Source of the DNA: Candidatus Neomarinimicrobiota bacterium
Lineage (GTDB): Bacteria > Fidelibacterota > UBA2242 > B5-G15
Assembly (NCBI GenBank): GCA_017656425.1
Contig: JACDNV010000001.1
Span: forward strand, 124,001 to 188,000
Length of the DNA stretch: 64,000 nt
Direction: 5' to 3'
Made by a program: the position numbers and the translations under genes. The notes beneath the pieces were generated by a model. The model was not told where the DNA came from. It saw only the letters and a list, made by a program, of their open reading frames with translations, and did no database searches. The stretch's first letter is position 1. Each line of letters begins with the position of its first letter. Positions 58,880-64,000 of this stretch are shown here, piece by piece.

Positions 58880-60145
58880 TTATCGATTGAGAATGGCTAC
58901 CCCGTCTTTTCTTATCTCAATGGGTATTACACTATAATTCCCAAAACATTTACCTATGAAATTTTTATACTCTTTAACAGCTTCAATAGGTATATACACC
59001 TGAATTGTACCGGCAAATCCACCGCCATGTATTCTGCAAGCCCCTACCCCAATTCTATTTAAAAAAGCCTCTGTCAAGCACAGAGCAATTGAAATTGGTT
59101 GCTCCTCCGGTTTATAGTCAAGATAACAGTTCTGTAAATATTTGAATGAAGAATTACCAGACTGATTAATCAATTCTAAATATTCGTCAAATCTATCGTT
59201 TTCAAGAGCTTCTACCATCCTGTCAACTCTATCATTTTCCTGTAGATAATGTAAACTCCTTAAGATCGCCCTGTCACCTGTTACTTTTCTGATCCCATTT
59301 ATATTTTCAATTATATCGTCAATCCTTACATCTCTCATACTTGTTTTATTAAAATAATTTGCAACATTCGTCATTTCTGATGGAATTAATGCGTATTCCT
59401 TACTCAAATCAGCATGTGTCCCACCGGTATCGATAAGTAATAGTTCATATCCCTTATTTTTAAAATTATAATTTATACTTTTTACAATCGGTTTTTCTAT
59501 TTCTTTAAAGTCAATATTTATTATACCACCTATAGCAATTGTTAGCTGATCCATTAGTCCACACGGTTTCCCAAAATAATTATTCTCAGCATATTTTCCT
59601 ATTATAGCAATTGTTGATTTATCAACTTTTCCATAATTGTATAGAATGTTTAAAATTTCTCCAATTAAAACCTCAAATGCGGCAGAAGTGCTTAGTCCAG
59701 TCCCTGATGGAATATTTGATGAGATATACGCTTTAAAACCTCTTGTATTATATCCATAATCCAAAAATCTTTTTACTATTCCCCTTATCAACGCAGTTGA
59801 AGTCTCTTTTTCACTTTCATTAAATTGTGTTTGATCAATCCTAACAATAAAAGGTTCATCATACATCTCTGAATAGACTATAATCTCATTATCATCCGTC
59901 TTTTTTACAAAAGCAATAATATCAAGATTTATGGTTCCAGCAATCACTTTCCCATTATTATGATCAGTATGATTACCTCCAAGCTCTGTTCTCCCTGGAG
60001 AGGAAAATACATAGTCAGGATTTAAATCAAAGGTATCTTTAAACTTACGATATAAAAGTTCATATCTCTTTATTGAATCATTTTGATTTTCATATAGATT
60101 CTCAAACTTAATTTTATCTACAAGATCAAATATATTACCCTTCAT
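58880..60145 (-). CDS. galK: Galactokinase
   Basis: The 421-residue GHMP kinase phosphorylates galactose at C1. The galactokinase signature is SPGRTELGGNHTDHN, a variant of GRxNLIGEHTDYN in which the usual Asn-Leu-Ile-Gly-Glu becomes Glu-Leu-Gly-Gly-Asn. The ATP loop is SNIPSGTGLSTSAAFE and motif 3 is ACRIHGGGFAGTIQ. The changes leave the His-Thr-Asp triad. It is in an operon with galM (one base apart) and lies upstream of the GH31 gene. Second step of the Leloir route in this window. Confidence 0.93.
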   Translation of the reverse strand: MKGNIFDLVDKIKFENLYENQNDSIKRYELLYRKFKDTFDLNPDYVFSSPGRTELGGNHTDHNNGKVIAGTINLDIIAFVKKTDDNEIIVYSEMYDEPFIVRIDQTQFNESEKETSTALIRGIVKRFLDYGYNTRGFKAYISSNIPSGTGLSTSAAFEVLIGEILNILYNYGKVDKSTIAIIGKYAENNYFGKPCGLMDQLTIAIGGIINIDFKEIEKPIVKSINYNFKNKGYELLLIDTGGTHADLSKEYALIPSEMTNVANYFNKTSMRDVRIDDIIENINGIRKVTGDRAILRSLHYLQENDRVDRMVEALENDRFDEYLELINQSGNSSFKYLQNCYLDYKPEEQPISIALCLTEAFLNRIGVGACRIHGGGFAGTIQVYIPIEAVKEYKNFIGKCFGNYSVIPIEIRKDGVAILNR

Positions 60146-60146
60146 A

Positions 60147-61121
60147 TCAATACCATCTTCTAATTTTTATACCACAGGTAAGCTCCAATTTATCCCTTGG
60201 ACTTAAAATTTGAAGTCCCATATCATTATTAAATGCATCTATATTACAGGTCATTGGTTCAACGGCAATCGATTGACGATCTAAAGAAGTAAATATCTGT
60301 ATATAATTATATCTTCCCTTACCAGCATCCTGCCATATCTCAAGAGATATATTATTTTTCTTATCAATTAATCTGGTCTCCGCCTTTTCCAGACCACTAT
60401 TCATAATTTCAAATGTAGAATCCATCCTTAGATTCCCAATTGGATTTGGGTCAGCAAACAAATCAAAATTCTTTCTTCTTCCAGTAGGAATTTTCATCTC
60501 GTCAAGTTCATGTATAATAACAGGGGGTAAACTTAGATATAAATCATCAATTTTTGAAGGAAGTCTCAGGTAGGGATGCCACCCAACTCCAATAGGTATT
60601 TTTTCACACGATAAATTCTCAACACTTATTACACACTCAAAATTTCCATGACATAGTAATTTATATATTATATTTGCCTTGAAAGGAAAGGGATATCCCT
60701 CAAGATCACCATTATAATAACATTCAAAGCAGGCTTCTATTTCATCATCCCTATTTTCAATATAAGAAAGATCAAAGGGTTTATTATAAACAAAACCATG
60801 TATCGCATTATCTCTTGCCTTTTCATCAACTTGAAGTCGATACTCCCTCCCATTGTAATTATAAATGCCATTTCGTATTCGATTAGGAAAAGGAATTAAT
60901 ACAGCACTCCTAAAATTTCCCCCCTTTTTAATATCCTTTGTGGATTTAAAACTTTCAATAACTGATACTAACCTATCATCAATTTTTAAATTAAGATCCA
61001 TCAGGTTAGCACCATATTCAGGATAAACCAAAAAGTATTCGCCTGTAGAGCTATTCTCGACTTTTATACAATTTATGTCACTAACTTCCTTTCTGGTAAT
61101 TTTAACGTTACCCATTTTCAA
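60147..61121 (-). CDS. galM: Aldose 1-epimerase (galactose mutarotase)
   Basis: The 324-residue protein equilibrates beta- and alpha-galactose before GalK. Key elements are FPNRIRNGIYNYNGREYRL, NAIHGFVYNKPFD (the conserved HG), IGVGWHPYLRL (catalytic His-Pro) and a late AVEPMTCNIDAFN with the catalytic Glu. The start is TTG 61121, 6 bases behind AAGGA; an ATG two codons further is possible. There is no signal peptide, so it is cytoplasmic. Confidence 0.93.
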   Translation of the reverse strand: MKMGNVKITRKEVSDINCIKVENSSTGEYFLVYPEYGANLMDLNLKIDDRLVSVIESFKSTKDIKKGGNFRSAVLIPFPNRIRNGIYNYNGREYRLQVDEKARDNAIHGFVYNKPFDLSYIENRDDEIEACFECYYNGDLEGYPFPFKANIIYKLLCHGNFECVISVENLSCEKIPIGVGWHPYLRLPSKIDDLYLSLPPVIIHELDEMKIPTGRRKNFDLFADPNPIGNLRMDSTFEIMNSGLEKAETRLIDKKNNISLEIWQDAGKGRYNYIQIFTSLDRQSIAVEPMTCNIDAFNNDMGLQILSPRDKLELTCGIKIRRWY

Positions 61122-61142
61122 TATTTTTCCTTATTTATTATT

Positions 61143-62747
61143 TTACCAGAATATGATGTATAAAAGAATAACAATAGCAATTACACTAAAACCAAGTATT
61201 TTAACAGTCGGTGTGGTTCTGGTATCAAAATCTTTACGTTCAGGCAGCTTAATAGGTTCTGGCAATGGTTTCATAAGAGTCATTACAGTCATAACTAAAA
61301 TAATTAAAATAAATGTAATCGCCATTCTGTTCAAAAATGCGATAGGGTAAATCGTAATCCCAGCCTCTTCAAGGGAAGGTATTGTACCAAAGAAAATCAA
61401 AAGAAAACCGTAAATTATAGGATTTAAAATCAACGCTACCGTACCACACTGTCTGGGAGCTTTTTTTACAAGTAGTGCAAAAATAAAAGCTGCTAAAATT
61501 CCAGGCGAAATAAAACCCTGAAATTCCTGTATGTAAGTAAAGATTCCATGCAAACCAGGACTATCAAGAAGTGGTGCTATTAGACAACCAATTAATAAAA
61601 ATGCTGCAGTTGTAAATCTTCCAACCCATACAAGCATCATATGAGAGGAGTCCTTCTTTATATATCTTTTGAAAATATCCATTGTAAATATTGTAGATGC
61701 AGAATTCAGCATAGAAGCAAGGGAACTAATAACTGCACCACTTATGGCAGCAAAAATATAACCTCTTATGCCACCGGGTATCAGGTTCCTTATTATCAAT
61801 GGATATGCCGCATCAGTTGTAGAGCCGGGAGCTGTCAGTTGATCTTTAAATAACTGCCAAGCCATAATACCAGGAAATACTATTATAAATGGTGTTAATA
61901 GTTTGAGCGATGAGGCGAAAATGACGCCAAGCTGCCCCTCTCTCACACTTTTGGCAGCAAGTGTCCTTTGAGTAATAAATTGGTTGACACTCCAGTAATA
62001 AAAATTTGGAATCCACAAACCTATCACAAGAGCTGTCCACGGTAATACAGGATGATCAGATGGTAAAATCATATGCAATTTATCCGAGTTTGCCTCAAAA
62101 AAATTACCGAATCCACCCACAGTTTTTAGACCAAAAATTAACGTTATCAATCCACCAATTATAAGGCTTGATCCCAGAAACAAATCTGCCCACGCAACTG
62201 CTTTTAAACCACCCCAAAAAGTATATATTGCTGCCACAATACCAACGAGCCACACTGCTCTGGTTAGAGTTATTTCTATTCCCAGAAACTTACTTCCTGC
62301 AAACAATGTCTTTATTGTTAACGCTCCAGAATACAAGACTGAAGACACTAATACAAATACATAGATAATAACAGTGTAAGTTGCCATCAAATCTCTTGAG
62401 GTTTTTGAATAACGGTATTCAAGAAATTCAGGATAGGTATATATTCCTGTTCGTAAAAAAGTTGGCAAGAAAAAAATAGCAATTATAACCATTGTAATTG
62501 CCGCCATCCACTCATAGCTAGCAATTGCCAGTCCAGCCTCACCTGCACCCTGACCGGACATACCCACAAACTGCTCTGTAGATATATTAGCCGCAATCAT
62601 AGATAACCCGATCAGTGGCCATATTAATCCTCTACCTGCTAAAAAGTATTCTTCCTCTGTCTTTTCTTTCCTACTTTTATACATACTATAAGCAACAACA
62701 ACCAGGAAGAATAAAATGAAAATTAATGCATCAATAGCCGTAAACAT
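61143..62747 (-). CDS. Sodium:solute symporter (SGLT-type sugar transporter)
   Basis: The 534-residue protein has about 14 membrane helices and typical SSS segments: YFLAGRGLIWPLIGLSMIAANISTEQFVGMSGQGAGEAG, GGLKAVAWADLFLG and ISSLASMLNSASTIFTMDI, the last carrying the family's Na2-site Ser residues. It resembles bacterial vSGLT, which imports galactose with sodium. GAGGATATAT precedes the ATG. Flanked by lacI and galM, it is the likely galactose importer. Confidence 0.92.
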   Translation of the reverse strand: MFTAIDALIFILFFLVVVAYSMYKSRKEKTEEEYFLAGRGLIWPLIGLSMIAANISTEQFVGMSGQGAGEAGLAIASYEWMAAITMVIIAIFFLPTFLRTGIYTYPEFLEYRYSKTSRDLMATYTVIIYVFVLVSSVLYSGALTIKTLFAGSKFLGIEITLTRAVWLVGIVAAIYTFWGGLKAVAWADLFLGSSLIIGGLITLIFGLKTVGGFGNFFEANSDKLHMILPSDHPVLPWTALVIGLWIPNFYYWSVNQFITQRTLAAKSVREGQLGVIFASSLKLLTPFIIVFPGIMAWQLFKDQLTAPGSTTDAAYPLIIRNLIPGGIRGYIFAAISGAVISSLASMLNSASTIFTMDIFKRYIKKDSSHMMLVWVGRFTTAAFLLIGCLIAPLLDSPGLHGIFTYIQEFQGFISPGILAAFIFALLVKKAPRQCGTVALILNPIIYGFLLIFFGTIPSLEEAGITIYPIAFLNRMAITFILIILVMTVMTLMKPLPEPIKLPERKDFDTRTTPTVKILGFSVIAIVILLYIIFW

Positions 62748-62759
62748 ATATATCCTCGT

Positions 62760-63770
62760 TTAAGTTGTATCTCTGATTATTAGATGAGTCTTTAGTGTAA
62801 TCACTTTGGATTCAGCCCTATATGTCCCTTCATTAATCATTCTAATTAAAACTTCGGCAGCTGTTTTTCCCAGATTATAAGCGGGTTGATCTACAGTTGT
62901 CAAAGCAGGTTCGATCATTGCTGAAATAGGGTTATTGGAAAATCCAACAAAAGCTATATCACCAGGTATTCTATAACCCAATTTCTTCGCCTCCATGATG
63001 GCACCAATCGCTACAGGATCATTAACAGCAAATATCGCATCCAAATCAGGTACATTATTTATTAGAGTTATAAATCCACTTGCACCGTCGGTTTCATGCA
63101 TACCACCATAAACAACCATCTTATCATCTACACTAATATTATAAGCTCTCATTGCTTCTCTATAGCCTTCAGCTCTTTTCTTTGATATAGATAAGAATTT
63201 TGGTCCTGCCAAATGACATATTCTTTTATAACCTGATTTTATCAAATATTCTACCGCTTTATATGCGGCTTCAAAATCATCGACAGCTACTTTTGGAACA
63301 CTAACATCATCTATAACCCTATCAAAAAAGACAAAAGGAATTCCACTTTTAATAAGCATTTCGAAAGGCTTCCTATCCCTTGTTGTTTCAGAAATTGAAA
63401 TCAACAACCCTGCTACCCTGGTTTCAACAAGAACATTTATATTTATCTCTTCTCTTCTATAATCCTCATTAGATTTAGTCACAATAATTGCAAAACCCTC
63501 ACGATATGCAACTTCTTCAATACCACTAATCGCAGCAGAAAAAAAACGATGCTCTATCTCAGGCACTATAACCCCGATCAAATGGGTTCTTTTCATCTGT
63601 AGGCTTCTGGCAATTATATTCGGTTTATACTGTAGTTTATTTGCAAGTTCTTTTACCTTTCTTTTTGTCTCATCACTTATATAGGGATGATCTCTCAATG
63701 CTCGTGATACAGTCGATGGAGAAACCCCTAATTCTTTCGCTATATCCTTAATCGTTACTATCTTCTTCAT
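62760..63770 (-). CDS. LacI-family transcriptional regulator
   Basis: The 336-residue regulator has an N-terminal LacI HTH (TIKDIAKELGVSPSTVSRAL), hinge helix region (NIIARSLQMKRTHLIGVIVPE) and a periplasmic-binding-like effector domain (VDQPAYNLGKTAAEVLIRMI). It lies between galT and the symporter gene and is expected to respond to galactose or a galacto-oligosaccharide and to repress the operon. The 64 bases before it, up to the galT stop, are almost pure AT and show no clear palindrome. Confidence 0.92.
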   Translation of the reverse strand: MKKIVTIKDIAKELGVSPSTVSRALRDHPYISDETKRKVKELANKLQYKPNIIARSLQMKRTHLIGVIVPEIEHRFFSAAISGIEEVAYREGFAIIVTKSNEDYRREEININVLVETRVAGLLISISETTRDRKPFEMLIKSGIPFVFFDRVIDDVSVPKVAVDDFEAAYKAVEYLIKSGYKRICHLAGPKFLSISKKRAEGYREAMRAYNISVDDKMVVYGGMHETDGASGFITLINNVPDLDAIFAVNDPVAIGAIMEAKKLGYRIPGDIAFVGFSNNPISAMIEPALTTVDQPAYNLGKTAAEVLIRMINEGTYRAESKVITLKTHLIIRDTT

Positions 63771-63834
63771 TTCTTATTAACAAATTTCACATAAATATTA
63801 AATATATTAAATAAAACTATTAAATCAAAAATTA

Positions 63835-64000
<166 letters not shown>

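Noticed and set aside
63771-63834. LacI operator between galT and lacI
   Set aside because: The region is nearly pure A and T, with weak repeats of TATTAAAT type and no central CG palindrome typical of LacI-family sites.

Overview
The window is AT-rich and gene-dense, and every confident gene but one lies on the minus strand. Several traits point to a Gram-negative bacterium of the Fibrobacteres-Chlorobi-Bacteroidetes (FCB) group outside classical Bacteroidota, for example Marinimicrobia, Calditrichota, Ignavibacteria or KSB1. These are outer-membrane barrels (BamA-like, FadL-like, TonB receptor), PorV-type protein, C-terminal sorting-like tails with an 'IYPNPFN' motif, a short RpoD of 288 residues, and a SusC-like receptor without a recognisable SusD. 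The phylum is my inference; no rRNA gene is present. No tRNA, CRISPR array or insertion sequence was recognised. Layout: 1-2.3 kb holds two outer-membrane proteins. 2.3-9.0 kb is a peptidoglycan-salvage type cassette (alanine racemase, ROK/BadF-like kinase, SpoIID/LytB protein, AmpG-like permease, NamZ-like muramidase); its permease is broken by a frameshift and a nonsense codon. 9.0-11.1 kb is an ABC exporter pair followed by a decayed third gene. 11.1-19.8 kb is housekeeping: polA, a SPOR protein, lapA-lapB, miaB, an M23 peptidase, rpoD and a coiled-coil protein. 19.8-21.9 kb is groES-groEL with a clear promoter, a CIRCE operator and a rho-independent terminator. 22-34.2 kb carries carAB, trxA, an ABC-2 exporter, an alkaline phosphatase lipoprotein that seems to start at ATT, tyrS, smpB and a PlpD-like patatin. 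34.5-39 kb has a GH3 glycosidase (the only plus-strand gene), a CPA2 antiporter and a DNA-binding PTS EIIA protein. The right part, 39-64 kb, reads as one galactan and galactose utilisation region. A minus-strand run starting near 56.3 kb encodes a parvulin-type lipoprotein, a TonB-dependent receptor, a large Asp-rich calcium-binding-like surface protein (frameshifted near its start), a PorV-like barrel, a SusE/F-like modular protein, a GH53 endo-beta-1,4-galactanase, a GH2 beta-galactosidase-like lipoprotein and a membrane-anchored winged-helix regulator. Upstream lies galT-lacI-SGLT symporter-galM-galK-GH31, that is, Leloir pathway genes with their transporter and repressor. The inferred flow is: galactan is cut at the surface by GH53, oligosaccharides pass the receptor, GH2 releases galactose in the periplasm, the symporter imports it, and GalM, GalK and GalT convert it. 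At least three genes carry coding lesions. They may be true pseudogenes or assembly errors, and this should be settled by read mapping.
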